From assembly GCF_025938155.1 (NCBI RefSeq), contig NZ_JAPCZG010000001.1, forward strand, positions 186,001 through 250,000: a DNA stretch of 64,000 nucleotides, given 5' to 3'. The first letter of the stretch is position 1, and the number at the start of each line of letters is the position of its first letter. A program made the translations under genes and the position numbers. The notes beneath the pieces are model-generated. The model did not search any database and was not told where the DNA came from. It saw nothing but the letters and a program-made list of their open reading frames with translations. Below are positions 54,064 through 64,000 of the stretch, one piece after another. This DNA comes from Novosphingobium sp. KCTC 2891. GTDB taxonomy: Bacteria > Pseudomonadota > Alphaproteobacteria > Sphingomonadales > Sphingomonadaceae.

Positions 54064-54936
54064 TCAGAGCGCTTCCGCGCCGGCAATGATCTCGATCAAT
54101 TCTGTCGTGATCGCCGCCTGGCGGCTGCGGTTATACTGGATCGTCAGCTTCTGGATCAGCTCGCCCGCGTTGCGCGTCGCGTTGTCCATGGCGGTCATCG
54201 ACGCACCCTGTTCCGACGCTTCGCGTTCAAGCAGGGCGCCGAACAGCTGCGTCGTCACGTAGCGCGGCAGCAGTTCTTCGAGGATTTCCTCCTCGCCCGG
54301 CTCGTATTCGACCACGGCGCCGCCTTCGGTGGTCGCCGCAGGCGCGGGCACCGGGATCAGCTGGGTGGTGACGGGGTCCTGCGCTAGCGCCGACTTGAAC
54401 TTCGGCGCGACGAGGTGGGCGACGTCGAACGCGCCCGCTTCGAACATGGCGATCAGGTCACGGGCGATCGCGCTGGCTTCGTCGAAGCCGGGCGTGCGCA
54501 CGGTGCTGGTATCGAAGTCCTTGGCGATGCTCTTGGGGAAGTCGCGCTTGATCGGCGCACGGCCCTTCTTGCCCACGAGGTAGAAGGTCACATCCTTGCC
54601 CTGGGCGGCGAGAGCGCGCGCCTGGAGCTTGGCTTCCTTGACGATGTTCGAGTTGAGGCCGCCGCACAGCCCCTTGTCGGTGTTGACCACGACAAGGAGG
54701 TGACGACGGTCGGACCCGGTGCCGCGCATCAGCAGCGGTCCGTTGTCCTGGCCTGCGACCTTGGCCGCGAGGCTGCCCATCACCTCGGCGAGGCGGCTGG
54801 CATAGGGGCGGGCGGCCTCGGCGGCAGCCTGCGCCTTGCGCAGCTTGGCCGCCGCGACCATCTGCTTGGCCTTGGTGATCTTCTGGGTCGACTTGACCGA
54901 GTTGATCCGGCCCTTGAGTTCCTTAAGCGAGGCCAT
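54064..54936 (-). CDS. atpG: F1Fo ATP synthase gamma subunit
   Basis: A 290-residue central-stalk subunit that rotates inside the alpha/beta head. The N-terminal coiled-coil [20 protein letters not shown], the core DKGLCGGLN and the C-terminal helix [17 protein letters not shown] are the family's conserved elements. The length is usual for alphaproteobacteria. It lies 61 bases after atpA, the gap being filled by a 12-base-pair hairpin, and is followed by a second strong hairpin. The gene order then breaks, with atpD some 2.5 kb further on. Confidence 0.96.
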   Translation of the reverse strand: MASLKELKGRINSVKSTQKITKAKQMVAAAKLRKAQAAAEAARPYASRLAEVMGSLAAKVAGQDNGPLLMRGTGSDRRHLLVVVNTDKGLCGGLNSNIVKEAKLQARALAAQGKDVTFYLVGKKGRAPIKRDFPKSIAKDFDTSTVRTPGFDEASAIARDLIAMFEAGAFDVAHLVAPKFKSALAQDPVTTQLIPVPAPAATTEGGAVVEYEPGEEEILEELLPRYVTTQLFGALLEREASEQGASMTAMDNATRNAGELIQKLTIQYNRSRQAAITTELIEIIAGAEAL

Positions 54937-54952
54937 GACGGCTCCTTATGGC

Positions 54953-54983
54953 CCGTCATTCCGGCACTGGACCGGAATGACGG
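54953..54983. repeat. 12-bp inverted repeat between atpA and atpG (REP-like)
   Basis: CCGTCATTCCGG (54953-54964) pairs perfectly with CCGGAATGACGG (54972-54983) around a seven-base loop. The GTCATTCC core is like extragenic palindromes scattered in many proteobacterial genomes. It occupies most of the gap between two atp genes, where it may tune mRNA stability. No other copy was noticed in the window. Confidence 0.55.
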
Positions 54984-54997
54984 AGATCCTCAGACTA

Positions 54998-56557
<1,560 letters not shown>

Positions 56558-57112
56558 TTAGGCCTTCATCGCCTGGGCGAGAGAATTGAGACGGGTGCGG
56601 ATCGAGCTGTCGATCATCTGGCTCCCGATGCGAACGACCAGACCGCCGAGGATCTCGGGATCGACGGTGGTCTTGAGCTTGACCTCACGGCCCTCGCGCA
56701 GCTTCAGCTTTTCGGCCAGCGCGGCCAGCTGCGAATCGTCGAGCGGGTGGGCAGTGGTGACTTCGGCGGTCACTTCGCCGCGCATGGCGGCTGCGATCGT
56801 GGCGAAGGCACGGGCGACATCGGGCAGCGACGCAAGGCGACGGTTCTGCGCGAGGACGCCAAGAAAATTGCGGGTCAGCGGCGACAGCGCGAGCAGGCCT
56901 GCCACCGCGTCGATCGCCTTGCCCGCATCGCCGCGGGTGATCTGCGGATTGCGGATCAGCGCGGCGAGATCGCCCGATTCGCGGACCGCTGCGGACAGCT
57001 TCTCGAAGTCCGCTTCGACGGCGGAAACGAAGTTCTGTTCGTTCGCCAGATCATAGAGCGCCGAAGCGTAGCGCCCCGCCAAGCTGGCCGTAATGCCGCC
57101 GGAAATCTCCAC
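56558..57112 (-). CDS. atpH: F1Fo ATP synthase delta subunit
   Basis: A 184-residue delta subunit (OSCP), which links F1 to the peripheral stalk. [13 protein letters not shown] near the N-terminus and the C-terminal [20 protein letters not shown] motif are diagnostic. The start is GTG 57112, giving the usual length of about 184; the frame continues to 57223 but adds no family sequence. It heads the minus-strand F1 genes. The Fo genes (atpB, E, F) are not in the window, as is common in alphaproteobacteria, where they lie elsewhere. Confidence 0.93.
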   Translation of the reverse strand: MEISGGITASLAGRYASALYDLANEQNFVSAVEADFEKLSAAVRESGDLAALIRNPQITRGDAGKAIDAVAGLLALSPLTRNFLGVLAQNRRLASLPDVARAFATIAAAMRGEVTAEVTTAHPLDDSQLAALAEKLKLREGREVKLKTTVDPEILGGLVVRIGSQMIDSSIRTRLNSLAQAMKA

Positions 57113-57217
57113 GCGCCTAAGTCCCCTTCGTACCGATGAGCCGGGCAGGCCATCTGCCGCGCGAAATTGCACGCGACGGCCCGCAGACGGGGCGCGCCTA
57201 GCAACGTCGCCCTCATA

Positions 57218-57230
57218 TGACAAGATGTCA
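57218..57230. promoter_or_regulatory. palindrome in the atp operon upstream region
   Basis: The gap 57113-57294 should contain the atpHAG promoter. TGACA (57218-57222) and TGTCA (57226-57230) form a perfect dyad with a three-base spacer. On the minus strand the dyad includes TTGTCA, a possible -35, but the -10 is poor. No regulator is implied. Confidence 0.3.
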
Positions 57231-57294
57231 GTTGGTCAGCGGGGGATTGTGCTGTGCAGACGTATGCGGGGCGGCACCCTCTGCCGCAGGCGAT

Positions 57295-58839
57295 TCAGGG
57301 CGTTGGCTGGCAGTTGTAGCGCATCCGTTCGTTGGGTTCTGAAGGGAGCAGCGCCTTGATCGCCTGCTGCGCCGCGCCGAAGCGGCGGGTCTCGTCCTCG
57401 CCGCTGCCGCAGGCGGGCGCGACGATCTTCTGTCGTTCCGCGCGGGCGCGGGTCATCGCGTCCAGCCCCATCAGGAAGCGCTCGACGGTGTAGCTGCGGC
57501 TGGCGGGGTCGTAATGCGTGACCGAGATCGTCTCCTCGCTGGCGGGGACCAGCACGCGGCTCCAACCATCCTGCGCAAGGCCGTATTGCGTGCGCCCGTT
57601 GACGCAGCCGTCGGCGCTCCATTCGAGCGGGACATCGGTGATGTCGGACACGGTGACGCGGCTGCGCGAGGTGTCGATCACGCAAGTCATGCGGCCCGCG
57701 CCCGAAGCGAGCGGCGAGGGTTCGGCCGAGGCGCTGGCTTCGGGTTCGGCCAGCATGTCCTTCGCCCGCTCGTCGATAGAGGCAAGCGAGGGGCGCAGCA
57801 TCCACGCCAGCACCGCACCGAGCACCAGCGCGCCGGCGAGGGCGCCCGCGATCTTCATGCCCCGGTCGTTGCCGCGTTGCGCCTGGAGGAACGCCCAGCC
57901 GCCCGCGCCGAGCGCCGCGACCAGCAGCAGCGCGGCGAGCGCCATGCCGTTGTCGCGTTCGGACAGGACGGCGCGCTCCGCTTCGCGCTGGGCCTTGTCC
58001 GAGGCCCGGTCATGCGCGGCGCTGCGCGCTTCCTTCTCCGCGGCGAGGCGCGACTGTTCGCCTGCGGCGCGCTCGCTTTCGGCGCGGTCGAGATCGGCGA
58101 TGGACGTGCAGGGCAGGCCGCTGGTGTGCGCTTCCACTCCGGCCTGGCGCAGGAAGCTGGCGAGTTCGCGCATCGAGATGGCGAAGTAGAACGCCGAATC
58201 AGTGCCGTTGTCGCTGACGGTGCCGAAGCTGTTCACGCCCACCACGCGCCCGCACGAATCGAGCAGCGGCCCGCCCGAATTGCCCGAGCCGAGCGGCGCG
58301 GTGTGGAGGATCGTGTCGAACTGGCGCGACGAGCGCCCGCCGGAGACGTAGCCGCGCGTCTTCACAGCCGTCTGCGGGTTGACGAGATCGGCCATCGACA
58401 GGCCCTGCGCGAGATCGACGTTGCCGGGATAGCCGACCGCGAACACTTCCGCGCCATCCTGCACCGCGCCGGGATAGAGCGTGGCGGCGGGCAGCATCCC
58501 CTTGCCGTCGATGCGCAGCAGGGCAAGGTCGTTGCCGGGCGAGAACGCCACGACGCGGGCCTGCACCCCGGCACGGCCTTCGGGCGGGACGACGCCGGCG
58601 ATCAGCGAATCGTCCTGGCGCAGCGCTTCGACCACGTGGGCATTGGTGACGACGAGATTGGGCGCCACGGCAAAGCCGGTGCCATGGCCGATCAGGCTGG
58701 CGCTGGTCCCGTCGCTCTGGATGATGACCACGCGCACCACGCCGCGGCTGGCGGCGGCGATGTCTGCCGGTTCGGCCAGGGCCGGGGGCGCGGACAGCAG
58801 GAGCAGGAACAGGGCGAAAACGAGGCGGCGCAGCAGCAT
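57295..58839 (-). CDS. membrane-anchored trypsin-like serine protease
   Basis: A 514-residue protein. A signal peptide (about 1-22) leads to a trypsin-like domain with H68 in VTNAHVVEA, D104 in GNDLALLRI and S188 in GSGNSGGPLL, the DegP/HtrA-type triad. No PDZ domain follows; instead there is a charged Ala/Glu/Arg coiled coil (about 255-300), two transmembrane helices (about 303-325 and 335-355), and a C-terminal domain (about 390-514) with four Cys. The protease domain should be periplasmic and tethered. The C-terminal domain is not recognised. It is divergent from the DUF1203 gene. Target proteins are unknown. Confidence 0.82.
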   Translation of the reverse strand: MLLRRLVFALFLLLLSAPPALAEPADIAAASRGVVRVVIIQSDGTSASLIGHGTGFAVAPNLVVTNAHVVEALRQDDSLIAGVVPPEGRAGVQARVVAFSPGNDLALLRIDGKGMLPAATLYPGAVQDGAEVFAVGYPGNVDLAQGLSMADLVNPQTAVKTRGYVSGGRSSRQFDTILHTAPLGSGNSGGPLLDSCGRVVGVNSFGTVSDNGTDSAFYFAISMRELASFLRQAGVEAHTSGLPCTSIADLDRAESERAAGEQSRLAAEKEARSAAHDRASDKAQREAERAVLSERDNGMALAALLLVAALGAGGWAFLQAQRGNDRGMKIAGALAGALVLGAVLAWMLRPSLASIDERAKDMLAEPEASASAEPSPLASGAGRMTCVIDTSRSRVTVSDITDVPLEWSADGCVNGRTQYGLAQDGWSRVLVPASEETISVTHYDPASRSYTVERFLMGLDAMTRARAERQKIVAPACGSGEDETRRFGAAQQAIKALLPSEPNERMRYNCQPTP

Positions 58840-58937
58840 GGCGGGCTTCTTCGCTCCGATTTGCTTTGACCGCAAGGCGCGGGACGCGCGGGGCGGCGGA
58901 GCGTGGCACCTCCTTGCCGACCAGAGGAGACATCGCC

Positions 58938-59420
58938 ATGACCTATCGCATCCAAGGACTCGACCCCGCACCGTTCGCGCCGCTGTTCGGCCTGCCCGAT
59001 GACGTGCTTGGGCGGCGCGGGGTGAAGCGCGTTGTCGCGGATAGTGATCGCGGCTTTCCCTGCCGCATCAGCCTGGACGATGCGCGTGCGGGCGAAGCGC
59101 TCCTGCTGCTGCACCACGTCAGCCACGATGTCGCTACGCCATATCGCAGCGCCTACGCGGTCTATGTGCGAGAGGGGGCGCAGCGGCCGGCTGACCCCTT
59201 TGTCGATCAGGTGCCGCCGGTGTTCGTGGGGCGCCCGCTGGGCCTGCGCGGCTTCGATGCCGAAGGGATGCTGCGCGATGCGCGGCTGGCCCTGCCGGAT
59301 GACGCCGATGCGCAGATACGTGACCTGTTCGCCGATCCGGGCATCGCCTATATCCATGCGCACAATGCCGCGCATGGCTGCTTCGCCGCGCGGATCGACC
59401 GCGATGGAGACGCAATGTGA
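58938..59420 (+). CDS. DUF1203 family protein
   Basis: A 160-residue cytoplasmic protein. GFPCRISLDDA, LLLLHHVSH and AYAVYVRE, with a C-terminal AHNAAHGCFAARI, fit the DUF1203 family, which has no known function. ATG 58938 has GAGGAGA upstream. Its stop overlaps the GTG start of the ada gene (GTGA), so the two are translationally coupled and probably regulated together. A link to alkylation damage is possible only by this coupling. Confidence 0.82.
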   Translation: MTYRIQGLDPAPFAPLFGLPDDVLGRRGVKRVVADSDRGFPCRISLDDARAGEALLLLHHVSHDVATPYRSAYAVYVREGAQRPADPFVDQVPPVFVGRPLGLRGFDAEGMLRDARLALPDDADAQIRDLFADPGIAYIHAHNAAHGCFAARIDRDGDAM

Positions 59421-60451
59421 CGCCGGGCGTGATCCCCGATGACGAGGCGTGGTCGGCGGTGTTGGCGCGCAACCGCGCTTTCGACGGACGCTTCGTGACG
59501 GGCGTGCTGTCGACCGGGATCTACTGTCGTCCTTCGTGCGCAGCGCGGCATCCCCGGCGCGAGAACGTGCGGTTCTTTGCCGACGGGGCAGCGGCGCGGA
59601 GCGCGGGGCTGCGGCCCTGCCGGCGCTGCTCGCCCGATGACGTGGCGCGGGATGAACGCGCGGTGCTGGCGGCCATCGCGGCGATTCGCGATGCAGGGCA
59701 GTCGCTGGCGCTCGCGGACCTGGCGGCAGGTGCGGGTTATTCGCCGACGCATTTCCAGCGGGTGTTCGCCCGCCACACCGGGCTGTCGCCCGCCGCCTAT
59801 GCCCGCGCGCTGAGAGCAGAGCGCGCGGTGGAGGCGCTGACCGAGGAACACCGCGTGACCGATGCGATCTACGAGGCAGGGTTTTCCGGCCCTTCGCGTT
59901 TCTACGCCGCCAGCGAGGGCCGGTTGGGCATGGCACCCTCTGCCTGGCGCGACGGCGGGCGTGGCGTGACCATCCGATGGGCGGTGGTGCAGACCACGTT
60001 CGGGCCGATGCTGGTGGCGGCGACCGACAAGGGCGTGTGCCGCCTCTCGTTCGACGAGGACGCCGAGGCACTCCGTCAGCGTTTTCCCAAGGCGGAACTG
60101 GTGGAGGGCGGCGCCGATTTTGCGGCGCTGGTCGGACAGGTCGTTGCCGCGGTGGAAGCGCCGGGCAGCGCGGCGCACATCCCGCTCGACGTGCGTGGCA
60201 CCGCGTTTCAGGAAGCGGTCTGGCGGGAATTGCAGCGCATTCCACCGGGCGAGACGCGCAGCTATGCCGAGATCGCCGCCGCCGTGGGCAAGCCCGGCGC
60301 GGTGCGCGCGGCCGGGTCTGCCAACGGCGCGAACAACGTGGCGGTGCTGATTCCCTGCCACCGGGTGATTCGCTCGGACGGCAGCCTTGGCGGCTATGCC
60401 TACGGCTTGCCGATCAAGCAGGCGCTGCTGGAACGCGAAAAGGGCGGTTAG
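59417..60451 (+). CDS. ada: bifunctional DNA-binding transcriptional regulator / O6-methylguanine-DNA methyltransferase Ada
   Basis: A 344-residue Ada protein. The N-terminal domain has the zinc cysteines C37 and C41 (CRPSC) and C68 and C71 (CRRC), where C37 would take methyl from phosphotriesters. An AraC-type helix-turn-helix follows (about 90-185, HFQRVFARHTGLSP). The C-terminal methyltransferase has C314 in IPCHRV, accepting methyl from O6-methylguanine. All three parts are present, so it should both repair and activate transcription upon alkylation damage. The GTG start overlaps the DUF1203 stop. The gene ends overlapping a convergent glycosyltransferase gene by four bases. Confidence 0.93.
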   Translation: MTPGVIPDDEAWSAVLARNRAFDGRFVTGVLSTGIYCRPSCAARHPRRENVRFFADGAAARSAGLRPCRRCSPDDVARDERAVLAAIAAIRDAGQSLALADLAAGAGYSPTHFQRVFARHTGLSPAAYARALRAERAVEALTEEHRVTDAIYEAGFSGPSRFYAASEGRLGMAPSAWRDGGRGVTIRWAVVQTTFGPMLVAATDKGVCRLSFDEDAEALRQRFPKAELVEGGADFAALVGQVVAAVEAPGSAAHIPLDVRGTAFQEAVWRELQRIPPGETRSYAEIAAAVGKPGAVRAAGSANGANNVAVLIPCHRVIRSDGSLGGYAYGLPIKQALLEREKGG

Positions 60452-61485
60452 CCGAGCAGACCTCGCCACTGGTCGAGGATGGTTTCCAGCGCGAAGGCCG
60501 GGTTCCGCGCCACCGCAGGGCGTGCGCCGTCCCGCCATGCGATGATGCGGGCGACGACGGCGGGAATGTCGCGCGCGTCGATCCGTTCCTCGGGCGAAAG
60601 CAGGTCGCGCGCGGCGCCGAAATCATGCGCCAGCGCGGGCGTTCCCAGCGCGTGCGCTTCGGCAAAGACCAGACCGAAGGCTTCGGCCACGTTCGACTGC
60701 GGATAGAACAGGCACAGCGCATCGGCGAGTTCGGCGTGGAGGCGCGTCTGCGGCAACGGCCCCATCGCCACCACGCCGCTGTCCGGCGGCAATGCTTCCG
60801 GGTCGAACTGGTCATAGGCGGGGCAGGCGAGGTGCAGGCGCATCGAGGGGATCGCCGCGCGCACCGCCGCGAAGGCATCGAGGATCATCGGCAGGCGATT
60901 GGTCGGCGCCGAGCAATAGACGAGCTTGTCGCGGTCCAGCGGCGGGCAGGGATCGGGCGCGTGGGCGATCACCGGGTTGCAGATCACGCGGATGTCTGGC
61001 CGGAACAGGCGCGGGGCCATGCGCCCGAGATCGAGCGCGGCGCGCACGTTTTCGGCATGAAACGGGGAGACGCAGACCCGGGTGACGCCGACCATGCGAT
61101 AGGTCAGCGCGCGCAGCTCTGCCCGCAAGGTGGAGGATGGTGCGCCGGCCAGGTCGATCGAATCGTGCAGCCACAGCACGATCCGCGCCGTGCGGCTCCA
61201 CCGGCGGAGGCGCGGGGCGAGCGCATCGTGGCGCTGGACGACGATCGCGTCCGCTCGCGCGGCCAGTTCGGCCAGCGCGCTCCACGGATGCCAGTGCACG
61301 CCGCCTCCGTGGTGGTGTTCGGTGCGGGCCATCTGGACGACATCGATATGGCGGTCGGTTGCAAGCCCGGCGGCGATGCGGGCCAGCGTCGCTTCGCTGC
61401 CGCCGATGGCGCAGGCCGGATCGCCGGGCGAACGCTCGTCGTAGGGAACTTCGGACTGGGAATCGACGAACAGGACACGGCGCAT
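60448..61485 (-). CDS. glycosyltransferase, GT4-like
   Basis: A 345-residue GT-B-type protein. The N-terminus MRRVLFVDSQSEVPYDE with CAIGGSEATLARIA is the acceptor-side Gly loop of GT4 proteins; the C-terminal NVAEAFGLVFAEAHALGTPAL carries the EX7E donor motif. It has no signal peptide. It lies 13 bases after priA on the same strand, so it may be transcribed with it, although the functions seem unrelated. Donor and acceptor are unknown. Confidence 0.83.
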   Translation of the reverse strand: MRRVLFVDSQSEVPYDERSPGDPACAIGGSEATLARIAAGLATDRHIDVVQMARTEHHHGGGVHWHPWSALAELAARADAIVVQRHDALAPRLRRWSRTARIVLWLHDSIDLAGAPSSTLRAELRALTYRMVGVTRVCVSPFHAENVRAALDLGRMAPRLFRPDIRVICNPVIAHAPDPCPPLDRDKLVYCSAPTNRLPMILDAFAAVRAAIPSMRLHLACPAYDQFDPEALPPDSGVVAMGPLPQTRLHAELADALCLFYPQSNVAEAFGLVFAEAHALGTPALAHDFGAARDLLSPEERIDARDIPAVVARIIAWRDGARPAVARNPAFALETILDQWRGLLG

Positions 61486-61498
61486 CGCGGCGGGCCTA

Positions 61499-63664
61499 TC
61501 ACACGAAGCTGTAGGGATCGACGTCCACCGCCACGCGCACGCCCTGCGGGAAACGCAGCGGCTCCAGCCATTCGCGGATCACGCGCTGAAGTTCGGTGGA
61601 GCGGCGCGCGTTGACCAGCAGGCGATAACGGTGCCGGCCGCGCAGCAGCGAGAGCGGGGCAGGCGCGGGGCCGAGGATCATCACGTCGCGCAGGCGCGGC
61701 GCGGTGCCGCCGATGGCGCGGGCGGCCTCGCGTGCCTCGGCCTCGTCCTCGCTGCTGACGATGATCGCGGCCCACCGGCCGAACGGCGGGGCATTGGCCT
61801 CGCGCCGGGCCTCGGTTTCGGCGGCGTAGAAGGCATCGCGGTCGCCGCTGGCCAGCGCCTCGATCACGGCGGCGGTGGGGTGGCGGGTCTGGATCAGCAC
61901 TTCGCCGGGCTTCTCTGCGCGCCCGGCGCGGCCGGCGACTTGCGCGATCTGCTGGTAGGTGCGCTCCGCCGCGCGCAGGTCGCCGCCTTCAAGGCCCATG
62001 TCGGCATCGACCACGCCGACGAGAGTGAGATCGGGAAAGTGGAAACCCTTGGTCACGAGCTGCGTGCCCACGATCACGTCGATCGCCTTGGCGCTGGCCT
62101 GCTCGACGAATTCGGCGGCCTTGGCGGGGCTTGTCAGCGTGTCCGAAGTGACCACCGCAACCCGCGCTTCCGGCAGGATTTCCGCGACCTCGTCGGCGAT
62201 GCGTTCCACGCCGGGACCGCAGGCGACCATGCAGTCCGGCTCGCCGCATTCGGGGCACTTGTCGGGCGGGGGCACTTCGTGGCCGCAGTGGTGGCAGGCG
62301 AGGCGGCGCGACAGGCGGTGTTCGACCAGCCAGGCGGAGCAGTTGGGGCACTGGAAGCGGTAGCCGCAGGTGCGGCACAAGGTGAGCGGGGCATAGCCGC
62401 GCCGGTTCAGGAAAAGCAGGCTTTGCTCGCCCCTTGCGAGGCGTTCCTCCAACGCCTTGACCAGCGGCGGGGACAGCCAGCGACCGCGCGCGGGTTGCTG
62501 TTCGCGCAGGTCGATGACCTCGATGTCGGGCAGGGTGGCGCCGCCGAAACGGTCGGGCAGGATCAGCCGTTCGTAGCGTCCGCTTTCTGCCATCTGGAGG
62601 CTTTCGAGCGCCGGGGTGGCGCTGGCGAGCACCACCGGAACTTTCTCGAAATGGGCGCGCATCACCGCCACGTCGCGGGCGTTGTAGCGCACGCCGTCGT
62701 CCTGCTTGAACGAGATCTCGTGCGCTTCGTCGACCACGATCAGGCCCAGCCGGGCGAACGGCAGGAACAGCGCCGAGCGGGCACCTACGACCACCCGGGC
62801 GTCACCGAACGCCACCTGCCGCCACGCGCGGCGGCGTTCGGACGACTTGAGCGAGGAGTGCCACGTCACCGGCGTCACGCCGAAGCGCGCCTCGAACCGC
62901 TTGAGGAACGATTCGGTCAGTGCGATCTCGGGCAGCAGCACCAGCACCTGCTGGCCGGCTTCCAGCGCAGCGGCGAGCGCTTCGAAATAAGTTTCGGTCT
63001 TGCCCGATCCGGTCACGCCGTCGAGCAGGAAGGGGCGGAATTCGTGCGCCCGGACCGCTTCGACCATCCGTGCGGCGGCCGCCGCCTGTCCTTCGGACAG
63101 TTCCGGTTCGGCATGGCGGGGATCGGGCTGGGGATAGGGGCGGTCGCTGTCGACCAGCACCGCTTCGAGCATCCCGGCATTGACCATGCCGCGCAGCACC
63201 GCTTCGGAAACGCCCGCGATTTCAGCCAGTTCGCGCACGGTGCCTTGCTGGTCGTGCAGAAGGTCGAGCGCCTGAAGGCGCTGCGGGGTGAGGCGGGCGG
63301 GTTCCTCTCCGGTGAGACGGTATTCGGTAACGGTGCCGCCGCCGCGCAGCGCGGCGTTGCTCGACAGCGCCATGCGCGCCACCGCCGCCAGCGGGGCGAG
63401 GTAGTAATCGGCGCACCATTCGATCAGCCGGCGCAGCGGTGCGCGCAGCGGCGGCACCGGCAGCACCGAAAGCAGCGGGCGCAGCTTGCTGTCAGGAACC
63501 TCGGTTCCCGGTAGCCGTTCCGCCTCCCATACCACGCCGACGATCTGCCGCGGCCCCAGCGGCGCGACGACGACGCTGCCCGGTTCGACCGCCATGCCTT
63601 CTGGCACGCGGTAATCCAGCGGCCCGAGGGCGGCGTTGAAGACGAGGCATCGGACGCGGTTCAT
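61499..63664 (-). CDS. priA: primosomal replication restart helicase PriA
   Basis: A 721-residue PriA, which reloads the replisome at stalled forks. The N-terminal DNA-binding domain (1 to about 190) starts RVRCLVFNAALGPLDYRVP; the helicase has the P-loop GVTGSGKTE and box DEAHE. A zinc-binding region with CRTCGY, CPNC, CHHCGH and CPECGE supplies eight Cys, and helicase motifs V/VI (GTQLVTKGFHFP, QVAGRAGRAEKPGEVLIQT) follow. ATG 63664 is used; the upstream in-frame extension lacks family sequence. Length is normal. Confidence 0.95.
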   Translation of the reverse strand: MNRVRCLVFNAALGPLDYRVPEGMAVEPGSVVVAPLGPRQIVGVVWEAERLPGTEVPDSKLRPLLSVLPVPPLRAPLRRLIEWCADYYLAPLAAVARMALSSNAALRGGGTVTEYRLTGEEPARLTPQRLQALDLLHDQQGTVRELAEIAGVSEAVLRGMVNAGMLEAVLVDSDRPYPQPDPRHAEPELSEGQAAAAARMVEAVRAHEFRPFLLDGVTGSGKTETYFEALAAALEAGQQVLVLLPEIALTESFLKRFEARFGVTPVTWHSSLKSSERRRAWRQVAFGDARVVVGARSALFLPFARLGLIVVDEAHEISFKQDDGVRYNARDVAVMRAHFEKVPVVLASATPALESLQMAESGRYERLILPDRFGGATLPDIEVIDLREQQPARGRWLSPPLVKALEERLARGEQSLLFLNRRGYAPLTLCRTCGYRFQCPNCSAWLVEHRLSRRLACHHCGHEVPPPDKCPECGEPDCMVACGPGVERIADEVAEILPEARVAVVTSDTLTSPAKAAEFVEQASAKAIDVIVGTQLVTKGFHFPDLTLVGVVDADMGLEGGDLRAAERTYQQIAQVAGRAGRAEKPGEVLIQTRHPTAAVIEALASGDRDAFYAAETEARREANAPPFGRWAAIIVSSEDEAEAREAARAIGGTAPRLRDVMILGPAPAPLSLLRGRHRYRLLVNARRSTELQRVIREWLEPLRFPQGVRVAVDVDPYSFV

Positions 63665-63741
63665 GTTGGGGCATCCATATGGAGGCCATCGCCGCCGCGC
63701 GAAACCCGGCGGCCAAGGAAAAGTCGAGGAGAACAGGACCC

Positions 63742-64000
63742 ATGCCCCTTTCCACCCCATCTCTCTTGTCGCGCCGGACCCTGATGCTGGGCGGCACGGC
63801 GACCGTCGGCGTGGCCGCGCTGGGCCTTGCCGGCTGCGCGACTTATGGCGGGTTCAGCCTGGTCGAGGCGGTGCGGCGCCTGCTCCAGCTTTCGGCCAAC
63901 CGCGCGTTCGACCGGCTGCTGGCGCCCGGCGGCTTCTGGGACGACCAGTTCGCCCGGCTGTCGCTGCCCGAACAGTTCGGTCGGCGTGGCGGCGTGCTGG
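63742..64000 (+). CDS. DUF4197 family lipoprotein, N-terminal fragment
   Basis: The first 86 residues of a protein cut by the right edge. The N-terminus has RR (LLSRRTLMLGG), a hydrophobic stretch and a lipobox LAGC (Cys at residue 32), indicating a lipoprotein, possibly Tat-exported. The start of the mature domain, GFSLVEAVRRLLQLSANRAF, then PGGFWDDQFARL, matches the DUF4197 family, which has no known function. GGAGAACAGGACCC precedes ATG 63742. It is divergent from priA. Confidence 0.78.
   Translation, partial: MPLSTPSLLSRRTLMLGGTATVGVAALGLAGCATYGGFSLVEAVRRLLQLSANRAFDRLLAPGGFWDDQFARLSLPEQFGRRGGVL

Noticed and set aside
61631-63514. A 627-codon open frame on the plus strand
   Set aside because: Antisense to priA, which has every helicase and zinc motif.

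Overview
The window is high-GC chromosomal DNA from an alphaproteobacterium, most probably a sphingomonad of the Novosphingobium/Sphingomonas type. This is inferred from gene content: several TonB-dependent receptors, an UrcA-family protein, RBBP9-like and DUF2141 proteins, a short (85-residue) ATP synthase epsilon subunit and a compact glg operon. No rRNA, tRNA, CRISPR array, insertion sequence or prophage gene was recognised. Genes are tightly packed, and many same-strand neighbours overlap at ATGA, GTGA or TGATG junctions.

Layout. 1-1600: N-terminus of a UvrD/Rep helicase, a small membrane protein and a secreted Ala/Thr/Pro-rich protein. 1703-2965: an MFS (MHS-type) transporter. 2979-7608 (minus): a five-gene envelope-glycan or glycolipid cluster (polysaccharide deacetylase, GT4 glycosyltransferase, polytopic membrane protein, DUF2141 protein, second GT4 enzyme). 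7997-19406: a serine hydrolase and the complete glycogen operon glgP-glgB-glgC-glgA-pgm-glgX. 19710-22264: a TonB receptor coupled to cytochrome b561. 22476-25493: a small orphan protein, then a hybrid histidine kinase and a REC-LuxR regulator. 25545-33155: a signal-peptide-bearing RidA divergent from TonB receptor, TPR-sulfotransferase, cytochrome c and Tat-type flavin amine oxidase. I read this as an exported amine-oxidation module. 33337-37823: UrcA protein, aldo/keto reductase, quinone oxidoreductase and M20 peptidase. 37804-42658: TetR (BetI-like) divergent from a Rieske oxygenase and a PYROXD2-like flavoprotein, with a convergent APC permease; this looks like quaternary-ammonium or N-methyl compound catabolism. 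42733-49179: a second TPR-sulfotransferase/TonB-receptor pair, a degenerate OmpR-type regulator and a divergent subtilase. 49254-57112: an EctA-like GNAT and the F1 genes atpH-A-G and atpD-C, separated by three unrelated genes (WcaF-like acyltransferase, PhyH-like dioxygenase, aldo/keto reductase). 57295-64000: membrane-anchored trypsin-like protease, DUF1203 protein, Ada, GT4 enzyme, PriA and the start of a DUF4197 lipoprotein.

How the parts fit. The glg operon encodes synthesis (GlgC, GlgA, GlgB), breakdown (GlgP, GlgX) and the link to glucose-6-phosphate (Pgm). The 25.5-33.2 kb module can be read as outer-membrane uptake (receptor), periplasmic oxidation (flavoprotein), electron transfer (cytochrome c) and imine clean-up (periplasmic RidA), perhaps controlled by the adjacent two-component pair. 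The strongest candidate for an undescribed system is this module, together with the repeated association of TPR-sulfotransferases with TonB receptors (two independent copies here). Function is inferred from families and context, not proven by sequence alone.
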